From positions 1 to 11,010 of the forward strand of contig JAAYZJ010000018.1 of assembly GCA_012514915.1 (NCBI GenBank): a DNA stretch of 11,010 nucleotides, read 5' to 3'. The notes under the pieces were generated by a model that did not search any database, had not been told where the DNA came from, and saw nothing but the letters and a program-made list of their open reading frames with translations. Source of the stretch: Lentisphaerota bacterium. Its GTDB lineage: Bacteria > Verrucomicrobiota > Kiritimatiellia > RFP12 > JAAYLN01. Shown here piece after piece: positions 1 through 6,910 of the stretch. Position 1 is the stretch's first letter; the number at the start of each line of letters is the position of its first letter. The translations under genes were made by a program, and so were the position numbers.

Positions 1-940
1 CGGCACCAATCCCGCCAGCGCCTCCATCGCCGGCTTCTCGGTCGTCTCCGTCGGCACCGATGCCGACGGCAACGTCGATCTCGCCGACTTCAAGGCCAAA
101 CTTACCCCCGCGACCGCCGCCGTCATGCTGACGTGCCCCAACACGCTGGGGCTCTTCGAGCGCCGGGTGCGCGAGCTGGCCGACCTCGCGCATGCCAACG
201 GCACGCTGCTGTACTACGACGGCGCCAACATGAACGCGCTGATGGGCCGTGCGCGCCCCGGCGACCTCGGCTTCGACGTCGTCCACCTCAACGTGCACAA
301 GACGCTGGCCACGCCGCATGGCGGCGGCGGTCCCGGCGCGGGACCGGTGGGGGTAACCGAAGCCCTTGCGCCGTTCCTACCGGTCCCGACAGTCGTCCGG
401 AACGCCGAAGGCACCTACGCGCTGAGCGACGACCGCCCGAGCTCAATCGGTGCCGTCGCGCCGTGCTACGGCCATTTCGCCGTCCTGGTGCGGGCCTACG
501 CCTACCTCCTCGCCCTCGGCGGCAACGGCCTGCGCGAGGCGACCGACCACGCGGTCCTGAACGCCAACTACCTGCGGGTCAAGCTGCAGGCGGCGTTCGA
601 TATCCCCTACAACCGGATCTGCATGCACGAGGTGCTCCTGTCCGCCGAACGGCAGACGAAGCAGACCGGCATCCGCGCGCTCGACTTCGCCAAGGCGCTG
701 ATCGACGCCGGCTACCACCCGCCGACGATCTACTTCCCCTTGATCGTCCACGAGGCGATGATGATCGAGCCGACCGAAACCGAATCGAAGGACACGCTCG
801 ACGCCTTCATCGCCGACCTGCTGCGCATCGCCCAGCTCGCCGAGACCCGGCCGGAGACCTTTGCCGCGCTGCCCGAAACGACGGCGATCTCGCGCGTCGA
901 CGAAACTCGCGCCGCGCGCGCCATGATCCTCAAAGCCTGA
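1..940 (+). CDS. gcvPB: Glycine dehydrogenase (decarboxylating) subunit 2, P-protein beta subunit; 5' end outside window
   Basis: This is the PLP-dependent half of the split P-protein of the glycine cleavage system. It decarboxylates glycine and passes the aminomethyl group to the lipoyl arm of GcvH in the cytoplasm. The reading frame is open from base 2 and gives 312 residues before the TGA at 938-940; the family is usually about 480-500, so roughly the N-terminal third is missing from the window. The visible part opens with the GTNPASASIAG motif. The PLP-binding lysine is at 299-301 in NVHKTLATPHGGGGPGAGP, followed by the glycine-rich loop typical of the family. The C-terminal part carries the expected PPTIYFPLIVHEAMMIEPTE-type segment. 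The two-subunit form argues against an enterobacterial-type proteobacterium, where the P-protein is one long chain. gcvPA would be expected just upstream. hflX follows after 57 bases. Confidence 0.95.
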   Translation, partial: GTNPASASIAGFSVVSVGTDADGNVDLADFKAKLTPATAAVMLTCPNTLGLFERRVRELADLAHANGTLLYYDGANMNALMGRARPGDLGFDVVHLNVHKTLATPHGGGGPGAGPVGVTEALAPFLPVPTVVRNAEGTYALSDDRPSSIGAVAPCYGHFAVLVRAYAYLLALGGNGLREATDHAVLNANYLRVKLQAAFDIPYNRICMHEVLLSAERQTKQTGIRALDFAKALIDAGYHPPTIYFPLIVHEAMMIEPTETESKDTLDAFIADLLRIAQLAETRPETFAALPETTAISRVDETRAARAMILKA

Positions 941-997
941 CCCGGACCGGAGACCTTCCTTGTCCTTGAAGCGTGCCAGAGCACCCGGAACGCCACG

Positions 998-2131
998 ATG
1001 ACCTTGCACGAGACACGGCAGATCGAGCGGGCGGTGCTTGTGCAGGTCATCCACGACCGCATGGACGCCGACGAGGCCGCCGACTCGCTGCTCGAACTCG
1101 GCCGTCTCGCCCAGACGGCCGGCATGACGGTCGCCGGGCAGCTCACGCAGAACCGCGACAAGCCGCACGGCGGCACGCTGGTCGGTTCCGGCAAGCTGGA
1201 GGAACTCCAGGCGCAGGTCGCCGAACTGGGGGTTGACACGATTGTCGTCGACAACGAACTCAACGCCATCCAGGCGCACAACCTCGGCAAGATGCTGCAG
1301 GTGCGCGTCATGGACCGGACCGAGATCATCCTCGAGATCTTCGCGCGCCGGGCACGCTCGGCCGAAGCCCAGGTGCAGGTCGAGCTCGCCCGCCTCCAGT
1401 TCCTGTTGCGGCGGATTCCCGTCACCGAGTCGCAGCAGCGCTTCACGGGCCGGGCCAACGTCCGCGGCCCGGGCGAGAGCCACCTGCAACTGCGCAACGA
1501 GCCCCTGCGCCGGAGGATCGCCGAATTGAAGAAACGGCTGGCCGCCATCCAGGACCGACAGACCGCGCGCAATCCGGCCGACCGCGACTGGCCGGTCGTC
1601 TCGCTGGTTGGCTACACCAACGCCGGCAAGTCCACGCTGCTGAACACGCTCGCCGGCGCCGACGCCTATGTCGACGACAAGCTTTTCGCCACCCTCGACA
1701 CCAAGACGCGCAAAGTGTGGCTCGCGCCGGCGCGCGAGGTGCTGCTGACCGACACGGTCGGCTTCATCCGCCACCTGCCGCACGACCTGATCGCCTGCTT
1801 CAAGTCGACGCTCGACATCGCCGTGCAGGCCGATCTGCTGCTGATCGTCGTGGATGCCGCCTATCCGTGCGTCGACGACCACATCGCCGTCTGCCACAGC
1901 ACCCTCAAGGAGATCGGCGCCAGCCAGATTCCCCACTTGCTGGTACTGAACAAATGCGACCAGGGCGCGGTGGATCCCGGCACCCTGCAGATCAGCGCGC
2001 GCTACCCCCAGGGCATTCCCGTGTCGGCCAGGACCGGCTTCGGTCTCGACGGGCTCAAGCGCGCCATGATCGCGCACCTGCAGCAGAGCTGCAGCCTCTG
2101 GCGTCTCCCCCCGGCCACCTCGCGCCGCTGA
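998..2131 (+). CDS. hflX: GTPase HflX, ribosome-splitting factor
   Basis: HflX binds the 50S subunit and splits stalled or stress-arrested 70S ribosomes using GTP. The 377-residue length is normal for the family. The N-terminal HflX domain includes VGSGKLEEL (62-70) and the DRTEIILEIFARRA segment (106-119). The coiled linker contains RGPGE (156-160). The G domain shows G1 GYTNAGKST (205-213), switch I FATLDTKTRKV (230-240), G3 DTVGF (252-256), G4 NKCD (318-321) and G5 SAR (343-345). The ATG at 998 is preceded by GGAA at 987-990, and the protein begins close to the usual ERAVLV strand, so the start is credible. The glycine-rich approach to RGPGE is unusual: the family normally has GGxGxRGPGE followed by LExD, but here it reads GRANVRGPGESHLQLR. 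Sequence after the G domain is short, without a long C-terminal domain. Confidence 0.96.
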   Translation: MTLHETRQIERAVLVQVIHDRMDADEAADSLLELGRLAQTAGMTVAGQLTQNRDKPHGGTLVGSGKLEELQAQVAELGVDTIVVDNELNAIQAHNLGKMLQVRVMDRTEIILEIFARRARSAEAQVQVELARLQFLLRRIPVTESQQRFTGRANVRGPGESHLQLRNEPLRRRIAELKKRLAAIQDRQTARNPADRDWPVVSLVGYTNAGKSTLLNTLAGADAYVDDKLFATLDTKTRKVWLAPAREVLLTDTVGFIRHLPHDLIACFKSTLDIAVQADLLLIVVDAAYPCVDDHIAVCHSTLKEIGASQIPHLLVLNKCDQGAVDPGTLQISARYPQGIPVSARTGFGLDGLKRAMIAHLQQSCSLWRLPPATSRR

Positions 2132-2202
2132 CGCATTGCGATTGCCCCCATTTTCGCCTCGCGTCGGCGGCGATCACGGTGCTAAACTCCGCTCGATCAA
2201 GA

Positions 2203-2230
2203 TTGACATTCTTTCGGCATCTCCTATACC
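2203..2230 (+). promoter_or_regulatory. Sigma70-type promoter for the FecR-like gene
   Basis: A perfect -35 hexamer TTGACA (2203-2208) is followed after 16 bases by TATACC (2225-2230), which matches four of six -10 positions including the first four. It lies in the only clearly AT-richer stretch of the left half, 38 bases before the start codon at 2268. Transcription would begin near 2236-2238, giving a leader of about 30 bases. The rest of the hflX-FecR gap (2132-2202) shows no gene and no convincing terminator. Confidence 0.7.
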
Positions 2231-2256
2231 ATCATGTGGATTACCACCATTCTCGC

Positions 2257-2260
2257 GAGG
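2257..2260 (+). promoter_or_regulatory. Ribosome binding site of the FecR-like gene
   Basis: GAGG lies seven bases before the ATG at 2268. Another ATG at 2261 is out of frame and too close to the GAGG, so 2268 is the supported start. Confidence 0.65.
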
Positions 2261-2267
2261 ATGAATC

Positions 2268-3236
2268 ATGAACAAGCAGCCGATCCGATGGTTTGCCGGC
2301 CTGGCGCCGGTTTTTTTGGCCAGCACGCTGGCTGCCGCCCCCTTTGACCTCCTGTTCCGCGTCATGCACCCGACGGGTCCGTGCGAGGTGCGTCGGGCGG
2401 GTGCCGCGGATTACGAGCCAGCCCAGAAGGGGAAGGCGTATCCCTATGGCACGCGGTTCCGCTGCGGCGAGGGCGGCAGCGCCCTGATTGTCCTGTCCGA
2501 GAAGGACGCCATCCAAGTCGAACCCAATACGACGATCGAGCTTCTGAATCCTCCCGCGGAGGGCGATGCCGGCAAGGTTCTGCGCCTGGTGGGCGGCAGC
2601 CTCAAGACTCGGATGGACATGGGCAACGATCCCCACGCGCTGATACTCGAGACACCCGTCGCGCGGGCCGTGTCGCTGGCGGGCAACGGCCTTTTCAAGC
2701 TGACCGAAACCGAGGCGGGGCTCACGCTGGCGGTGCAGGCCGAGGGTAGCGGCACGATCCGACTGGTTGGCCCGCAGTTCATCATCCCCGTCCTGAAAAA
2801 CGGTTTCGGGGTGCGTATTCTGACGGCCCGCGATCTGTCGCTGACCCGGATCGAAAATCTTCTCGGCGACTATCGTGTCTACATCAACACCGGCATGCAG
2901 GATGATGCGCCCGAAACGGTGGACGGCGAAGTCAACACCGAGCTGATCGCCGTCGACACCAGCAGTCGTTCGGCCGTCAAGATCTGGCGCACGCACGCCA
3001 AAGTGGGTGGCCGGCTGATCGTCTCTGTCCTGGCGACCGACGCCAGCGGCAAGGGGCGCGAAAACTTCGCCTTCGCCGTCGGCCAGCCGAGCATCGCCTC
3101 GCGCGCCATTTTCGAGGAAGACGTCGTCACCAACGCCATCCCCGAACTGCCGGAAGGCGAGGCGGAGACCGGGGCGGCCGATACCCCGACCCCCGACGCG
3201 GCGCCGGCGGCCATCGACTTCGATGCCTTCCAATAG
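2268..3236 (+). CDS. Secreted FecR-domain-like protein of unknown function
   Basis: This 322-residue protein starts with a probable signal peptide: charged MNKQPIR, a hydrophobic stretch (8-23) and an Ala-rich cleavage region (LAAA, 21-24), so export to the periplasm is likely. Residues about 32-95 resemble the FecR beta-domain: a TGPCEVRRAG strand, a KGKAYPYGTRFRCGEGG turn, a LIVLSEKDAIQVEPNTTIEL strand pair, then LRLVGGSLKTR and an ETPVARAVSLAGNG segment (128-141). The rest is predicted beta-rich, and the last 35 residues are a low-complexity acidic/Pro/Ala tail. FecR of iron-uptake systems is an anti-sigma regulator with a membrane helix and a cytoplasmic tail. This protein has neither, and no sigma factor or receptor gene adjoins it, so a structural or envelope role is as likely as signalling. 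It has its own promoter and RBS. Assignment to the FecR fold is by eye; substrate and partner are unknown. Confidence 0.72.
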   Translation: MNKQPIRWFAGLAPVFLASTLAAAPFDLLFRVMHPTGPCEVRRAGAADYEPAQKGKAYPYGTRFRCGEGGSALIVLSEKDAIQVEPNTTIELLNPPAEGDAGKVLRLVGGSLKTRMDMGNDPHALILETPVARAVSLAGNGLFKLTETEAGLTLAVQAEGSGTIRLVGPQFIIPVLKNGFGVRILTARDLSLTRIENLLGDYRVYINTGMQDDAPETVDGEVNTELIAVDTSSRSAVKIWRTHAKVGGRLIVSVLATDASGKGRENFAFAVGQPSIASRAIFEEDVVTNAIPELPEGEAETGAADTPTPDAAPAAIDFDAFQ

Positions 3237-3321
3237 CACGCGGCCGCACGGCGTTCACGGCCGGCGGTATGCCGCCAGCCACGTGCGCCCGCGTTGAGCC
3301 CCGCTTTCCACAACCCCAGAC

Positions 3322-3326
3322 AAAGG
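3322..3326 (+). promoter_or_regulatory. Ribosome binding site that decides a GTG start
   Basis: AAAGG lies eight bases before GTG at 3335. The longer in-frame ATG at 3269 has no comparable site and would put a poorly hydrophobic, Pro-rich stretch ahead of the membrane anchor. The GTG start is therefore preferred for the PpiD-like gene. Confidence 0.6.
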
Positions 3327-3334
3327 CGCATTCC

Positions 3335-4978
3335 GTGTTCATCTATCATTTCAACCGGCTGATCCACAACCGTGTGCTCTGGATCCTCTTCGCCGTGGTG
3401 GTCGCATTCGCCTTTCTTTCGGTCGACTCCTGCTCGTCCACACCCGGCGGCAACGGCCCCGCCGCAGGGACGCTGGGCGGCAAACCGGTTGATGCCGGGC
3501 AATTCGCGCTGGCCGAGCGCTTCGTCGGTGGCGGCCGCAGCCGGCCCGGCGACATGCCTCCGGCGCTGGTCGAAACGCAGGCCTGGCAGCATCTGGCGGC
3601 ACTCCAGGCGGCACGAAGCCTGCACCTGGACGGCACGCCCGACGAAATCCGCCAGGCAATCCGCGAGACGCCGGCCTTCTCCAACCAGGGGCAGTTCGAT
3701 CCGCGCCGCTTCCAGCAGGTCATCCAGCAGTCGCTCGGCGTCGACGTCGGCACCTACCAGAAGTTGATGGCGGATCAGATCGCGCTGGCCAAGCTCTCGC
3801 AGGCCATCGGAGCGGCCAGTCTGGTCTCGCCGATGGAGATCGAGGACGAACTGGCCTCCTGGACCGACCAGTTCACCATCCGGATCGCCACGATCAGCAA
3901 CACGTTCGACCGCGCCGAGCTCCCGCTGGAAGAGGGGGAGCTGCAGGCCTACTACGACGCGCACCGCGAGCGGTTCGCGCGTCCCGACCGCGTCGCCGTC
4001 CACTACGCCGCGATGGACGTGACCAATTTCTCGTCCGCCGTCACGATCCATGAGGACGACATCGTCGACTACTACGACGCCAATGCCTCGCAATACACCC
4101 ATCCCGGCACGAACGACACGCTGGTGACGCGGCCTCTCGACGAGGTGCGCGACGAGATCGTGAGCGCGCTCACCCTCGACGAGGCGCGCTATGCGGCGGG
4201 AACCAACGTGGCCGCCTTCATGGAGTCGCTGTCGCCGGACGACGGCAACCAGTTCGCCTGGCGTTCCAAGGCGCGCCGCATGCAGGTGGGGACGACCCCC
4301 TTGTTCGCCGCCGAGGATTTTGTGCCCGGCATCGAACCGGCGGCGCAGGAGGCGTTCCGCGAAGCGGCGTTCGACCTGGATCCGGCCCGTCTCGACGCCC
4401 GTCTAGCCGTCGTGCCGGGCGACCGGCAGGTCTACCTGCTGATGGTCTGGACCAACAGCCCGGCCTACACGCCGTCTTTCGAGGAAGTCCGCGAGCAGGT
4501 CGTTCCCCTGGCGCTGGCGGAGGCTCGGGCCGACGCGTTCCAGGCCCTCTGCACCGCCAAGCGAAATGCCGTCCGGGCGGACATGGACCAGGGCACCGGT
4601 TTCGCCGCGGCCGCCGCGACCGCCGGCCTCGCGGTCAGCACGTCGCAGACGTTCTCGGTGCAGGCGGCCAGCCGCACCGCCTTCCCCGACGCGGTGGACC
4701 TGATCCCCGTCGCCATGCGCCTCCGCCCGGGGGAGCTCTCCGACACGGTTCTCACGCGGACGGGGGGCCATCTGATCCACGTTGAGGCGCGGCAGCCGGG
4801 CGACGCCCTGGCGACCGAACTGGCCCGGCCGCAGGTGCGCGATGCGCTGATCCGCCGCCGCGAAACGGCGCTGTTCACCGAATGGATGGCGTGGAATCTC
4901 AAGCGCATCGGCTTCCATTCCGAGCGGCTCGCCTATGCCGCCGATGCCGCCGCCGACGAGGCGGATAGCGAGGAGTAG
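3335..4978 (+). CDS. PpiD/SurA-type membrane-anchored peptidylprolyl isomerase-like chaperone
   Basis: From the GTG start the product has 547 residues. A short cytoplasmic N-terminus (YHFNRLIHNRVLW) leads into one membrane helix (about 16-30), so the bulk lies in the periplasm. Residues about 75-165 match the SurA/PpiD N-terminal chaperone domain, including the signature PAFSNQGQFDPRRFQQVI (113-130). A YYDAHRERFARP motif (206-217) normally leads straight into a parvulin domain, but I do not see a full parvulin core. Instead a second YYDANASQYTHP motif appears at 246-257, then two EVR-type helical segments (269-300 and 383-415). A strand-rich end, RPGELSDTVLTRTGGHLIHV (464-483), resembles the last part of a parvulin domain. 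PpiD proteins assist folding of exported proteins near the Sec translocon. Here a chaperone role is likely and isomerase activity doubtful. It follows the FecR-like gene after 98 bases without an obvious promoter, so co-transcription is plausible. Confidence 0.8.
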   Translation: MFIYHFNRLIHNRVLWILFAVVVAFAFLSVDSCSSTPGGNGPAAGTLGGKPVDAGQFALAERFVGGGRSRPGDMPPALVETQAWQHLAALQAARSLHLDGTPDEIRQAIRETPAFSNQGQFDPRRFQQVIQQSLGVDVGTYQKLMADQIALAKLSQAIGAASLVSPMEIEDELASWTDQFTIRIATISNTFDRAELPLEEGELQAYYDAHRERFARPDRVAVHYAAMDVTNFSSAVTIHEDDIVDYYDANASQYTHPGTNDTLVTRPLDEVRDEIVSALTLDEARYAAGTNVAAFMESLSPDDGNQFAWRSKARRMQVGTTPLFAAEDFVPGIEPAAQEAFREAAFDLDPARLDARLAVVPGDRQVYLLMVWTNSPAYTPSFEEVREQVVPLALAEARADAFQALCTAKRNAVRADMDQGTGFAAAAATAGLAVSTSQTFSVQAASRTAFPDAVDLIPVAMRLRPGELSDTVLTRTGGHLIHVEARQPGDALATELARPQVRDALIRRRETALFTEWMAWNLKRIGFHSERLAYAADAAADEADSEE

Positions 4979-4994
4979 TCCCGACCCCTGCTTC

Positions 4995-5049
4995 ACGTGC
5001 AACGCGCAACGTTCAACCCTTGGACGTTGCGCGTTGAGCGTTTGTTTTC
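4995..5049 (+). terminator. Strong hairpin plus T-rich run: intrinsic terminator between convergent genes
   Basis: Arms 5000-5016 and 5020-5036 pair over 17 bases with a CCC loop; 16 pairs are Watson-Crick and one is G-U. A weaker outer extension (4995-4998 with 5038-5041) flanks a single mismatch. TTTGTTTTC follows at 5041-5049, which fits termination of + strand transcription after the PpiD-like gene. On the - strand no U-run follows the hairpin, but it sits directly behind the stop of the TonB-like gene and could stabilise that mRNA 3' end. The gap 4979-5053 holds nothing else. Confidence 0.8.
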
Positions 5050-5053
5050 TGCC

Positions 5054-5758
5054 TCACAGCCATTCAAGGGTGACCGTGCCCGCAGCGGAGTTTGTTCCGG
5101 CGCCGCTCAGCACGACCCGGCGACAGGCGCGCGCGGCAGGGCCTTCGGTCTCCGCCGATTCATCCAGCAGGGCCGCTACGCGGCCGTCGGCATTGAGCGT
5201 GACTCGATAGAACCGGCGCCCCGTGCCGTCCGCAGGTAGGTCCGCCTGCTCGAGGCGGTATCCGGCCGCGGCGAGACCGGGTGACCGCCGCACCCGCAGG
5301 CCGCGCACTGGCGGCGGTGGCGGTGGCGGCGGCGTGGGGCAGCCGGCCAGCGGCAACAGCGTCCATGCAGGCTCCGGCGGGGCCACGGGCGGCGGAGCCA
5401 GCGGCTCCGCCGCCAACTCAGCATAGGGCGGCGGGGGCGGCAACGCGGGCGGCGGAACCGGCGCCAGCAGGGGCAGCGCCGGCGCCGGCAACGTGCCGGC
5501 CTGCGTCGGATGGGCGAGACGGTCGGGGTGAGACGCCAGCGCATTACCCGCGAACACGACTTGGACGTAGGCCGCGGTGGGCTCGGGCAGGAGCGTCGGC
5601 GCCCGCGGATGGTAGTTGCCCGCGGGCCAGCACAGCCAAAGGCCCAGCGCCAGCGCCAGCACGACGACCACCGCCCATTCCCCCAGCCGCTCACGGCGCG
5701 GGGCAACGGGGGCACGCGGAAATCCGGCAGGGGCTTGGGGGGGCGTCTTCACCGGCAT
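5054..5758 (-). CDS. TonB/TolA-like proline-rich energy transducer
   Basis: The 234-residue product has a cytoplasmic N-terminus, one membrane helix (about 28-45, EWAVVVVLALALGLWLCW), a long Pro/Ala-rich periplasmic spacer (50-150, with proline runs at 103-111 and 143-150) and a small C-terminal domain (about 165-234). That domain contains the FYRVTLNADGRV strand-turn typical of TonB C-terminal domains and ends in TVTLEWL. The length is close to E. coli TonB (239). Its position directly after exbB and exbD is the strongest support. The spacer lacks the EP/KP repeats of classical TonB, and the helix lacks the conserved SxxxH residues. The C-terminal domain lacks an obvious YP motif, so TolA-like or a separate subfamily is also possible. 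Its ATG shares one base with the exbD stop (TGATG on the - strand), and no good RBS precedes it, so translation is probably coupled. Confidence 0.68.
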   Translation of the reverse strand: MPVKTPPQAPAGFPRAPVAPRRERLGEWAVVVVLALALGLWLCWPAGNYHPRAPTLLPEPTAAYVQVVFAGNALASHPDRLAHPTQAGTLPAPALPLLAPVPPPALPPPPPYAELAAEPLAPPPVAPPEPAWTLLPLAGCPTPPPPPPPPVRGLRVRRSPGLAAAGYRLEQADLPADGTGRRFYRVTLNADGRVAALLDESAETEGPAARACRRVVLSGAGTNSAAGTVTLEWL

Positions 5759-6249
5759 CAGGATTCGGGTTTGGCCGAGACATTCACGCGGCGGATGCCT
5801 GCCGCGCGCACGAGGTTGACGAGGTCCATCACGTCGCCGTGCGGCACGCGGCGGTCCGCCAGCAGCAGCACCTGGCGCCCGTCGGGCCGCATGGCGGCCA
5901 GCGCAAGCTCGGCGCGCAGCTGTTCGCTCTGCTCGGGCACGCCCGGCTGGTAGCGGACATCGTCGAAGAACACCAGCGTTTCCGCCCCGCCCGGCCGCTG
6001 CGCGCGCAGCATGACGACCGTCAGGCCGTGGTGCATCCCCTCGTGGAAGGGCGCGCGCGGCAGCTCGAACACCAGGCCGGGGTGGAGCGTCAGTCGCCCC
6101 GATAGCGAAAAGAACAGGGCGAGCACGACCACGAAGTTGATCCAGGGAACGACCTGCAGGAAGGTGTTGGCGATGCGGCTCCGCGGACGAAACCGCATCC
6201 GCAATCCTTCCGTGTACCAGGAGCCCGTCTGCATGGACTGCCTAGGCAT
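5758..6249 (-). CDS. exbD: ExbD/TolR-like biopolymer transport protein with Asn in place of the membrane Asp
   Basis: This 163-residue protein has a basic cytoplasmic N-terminus, one membrane helix (about 34-50) and a periplasmic domain with the ExbD/TolR pattern: LTVVMLRA strand, VFFDDVRY, a helix EQLRAELALAAM, then QVLLLADRRVPHGDVMDLVNLVRAAGI, where the family has the similar DxxvxyxxVvxvmdxxxxaG. With ExbB it would form the inner-membrane motor that energises TonB/TolA. The start at 6249 is chosen because it gives the family length and follows GGGGGGAAC. It overlaps the last 8 bases of exbB. An in-frame upstream ATG (6393) lies inside exbB and encodes nonsense-like Ser/Cys/Arg-rich sequence. 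At the start of the helix the family motif PLID reads PWIN here (Asn38, codon 6138-6136), which would remove the protonatable residue. Confidence 0.85.
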   Translation of the reverse strand: MPRQSMQTGSWYTEGLRMRFRPRSRIANTFLQVVPWINFVVVLALFFSLSGRLTLHPGLVFELPRAPFHEGMHHGLTVVMLRAQRPGGAETLVFFDDVRYQPGVPEQSEQLRAELALAAMRPDGRQVLLLADRRVPHGDVMDLVNLVRAAGIRRVNVSAKPES

Positions 6250-6910
6250 GTTCCCCCCGGACACCGGCTGGCGCATCCGTCCGCGCGGCCGCATGCGGCC
6301 CGCGGCGCATGAACGAGAGGATGTCGTTGCTGGCCTGCTCCATGTCCAGCACGATGCGGTCGATCCGGATGACGAGCAGGTTGAACATGGCATACGAGGG
6401 GATCGCGACCATCAGCCCGGTGATCGAGGTGATCAGTGCGCGCACCAGTCCGCCGGTCACATCGACCGACTGCACAAGCGGCGCCTGCTGACGCAGGACC
6501 AGCACCGTCTCCAGCACACCAAGGAGACTTCCCAGCAGACCGAGCAGCGGAGCGACCTGCACGATCGTGGCCAGGACGCCCAGCCGCCGCTCCATACGCG
6601 AGATCTCGGCATGGCTGGCGTTGTCCAGCACCAGCCGCAGCGTCTCCTGCGGCTCGTCCCGGTGCTTGATGGCCGTCCGCATCAAATGGACGACGGGGCC
6701 GGGCGCTTCGTCGCACAGGGCAAGCGCCTCGCGGGTCATCCCCTTCTCGAGGATGTTGAACACGCCATCCAGGAAGTCGTCGTAGCGGATGCGGGCGCGC
6801 CGCAGATGCAGCAACCGCTCGAGGAAAACCCCGACGGCCGCCAGGCCGATCCCGGCGATCATCCAGAAGACCGGCCCCCCCTCCCGCCAGACGTTGAAGC
6901 CTGTCATCAT
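6242..6910 (-). CDS. exbB: MotA/TolQ/ExbB-family proton channel protein
   Basis: The 222-residue product has three membrane helices as expected: about 11-30 (GGPVFWMIAGIGLAAVGVFL), 111-139 and 151-180. The family signatures are APLLGLLGSLLGVLETV (120-136) and RALITSITGLMVAIPSYAMFN (157-177), with the GL..AIP...N core. A cytoplasmic domain lies between helices 1 and 2. The start at 6910 uses the first of two adjacent ATG codons. It has GGGAGAGG seven bases upstream and overlaps the TPR stop as ATGA, so translation is probably coupled. A further in-frame ATG at 6937 lies deeper in the TPR gene and lacks such support. Compared with E. coli ExbB by eye, Ser128 and Ser162 replace the two helix Thr residues, Arg157 stands where Glu176 would be, and an extra acidic residue, Glu134, lies near the end of helix 2. 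TolQ is an equally fair name. Confidence 0.88.
   Translation of the reverse strand: MMTGFNVWREGGPVFWMIAGIGLAAVGVFLERLLHLRRARIRYDDFLDGVFNILEKGMTREALALCDEAPGPVVHLMRTAIKHRDEPQETLRLVLDNASHAEISRMERRLGVLATIVQVAPLLGLLGSLLGVLETVLVLRQQAPLVQSVDVTGGLVRALITSITGLMVAIPSYAMFNLLVIRIDRIVLDMEQASNDILSFMRRGPHAAARTDAPAGVRGEHA

Noticed and set aside
443..2077. Long open frame (544 codons) on the - strand opposite gcvPB and hflX
   Set aside because: It lies antisense to two well-recognised genes, has Arg/Gly/Val/Asp-rich composition without motifs, and reflects GC-rich third positions.
2236..2247. GTGG-ATTA-CCAC palindrome in the leader of the FecR-like gene as an operator
   Set aside because: Four-base arms are easily expected by chance and no regulator gene lies nearby.
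3259..3280. GC-rich stem-loop (GGCGG TATG CCGCC with outer GGC/GCC) between the FecR-like and PpiD-like genes
   Set aside because: The stem is short with a mismatch and no T-run follows, so a terminator cannot be supported.
3269..3334. Longer ATG start for the PpiD-like gene
   Set aside because: It has no ribosome binding site and would place a Pro-rich stretch before the membrane anchor; GTG at 3335 has AAAGG eight bases upstream.
2879..4102. 407-codon - strand frame opposite the FecR-like and PpiD-like genes
   Set aside because: It spans two clear + strand genes and the gap between them, and has no recognisable domain or RBS.
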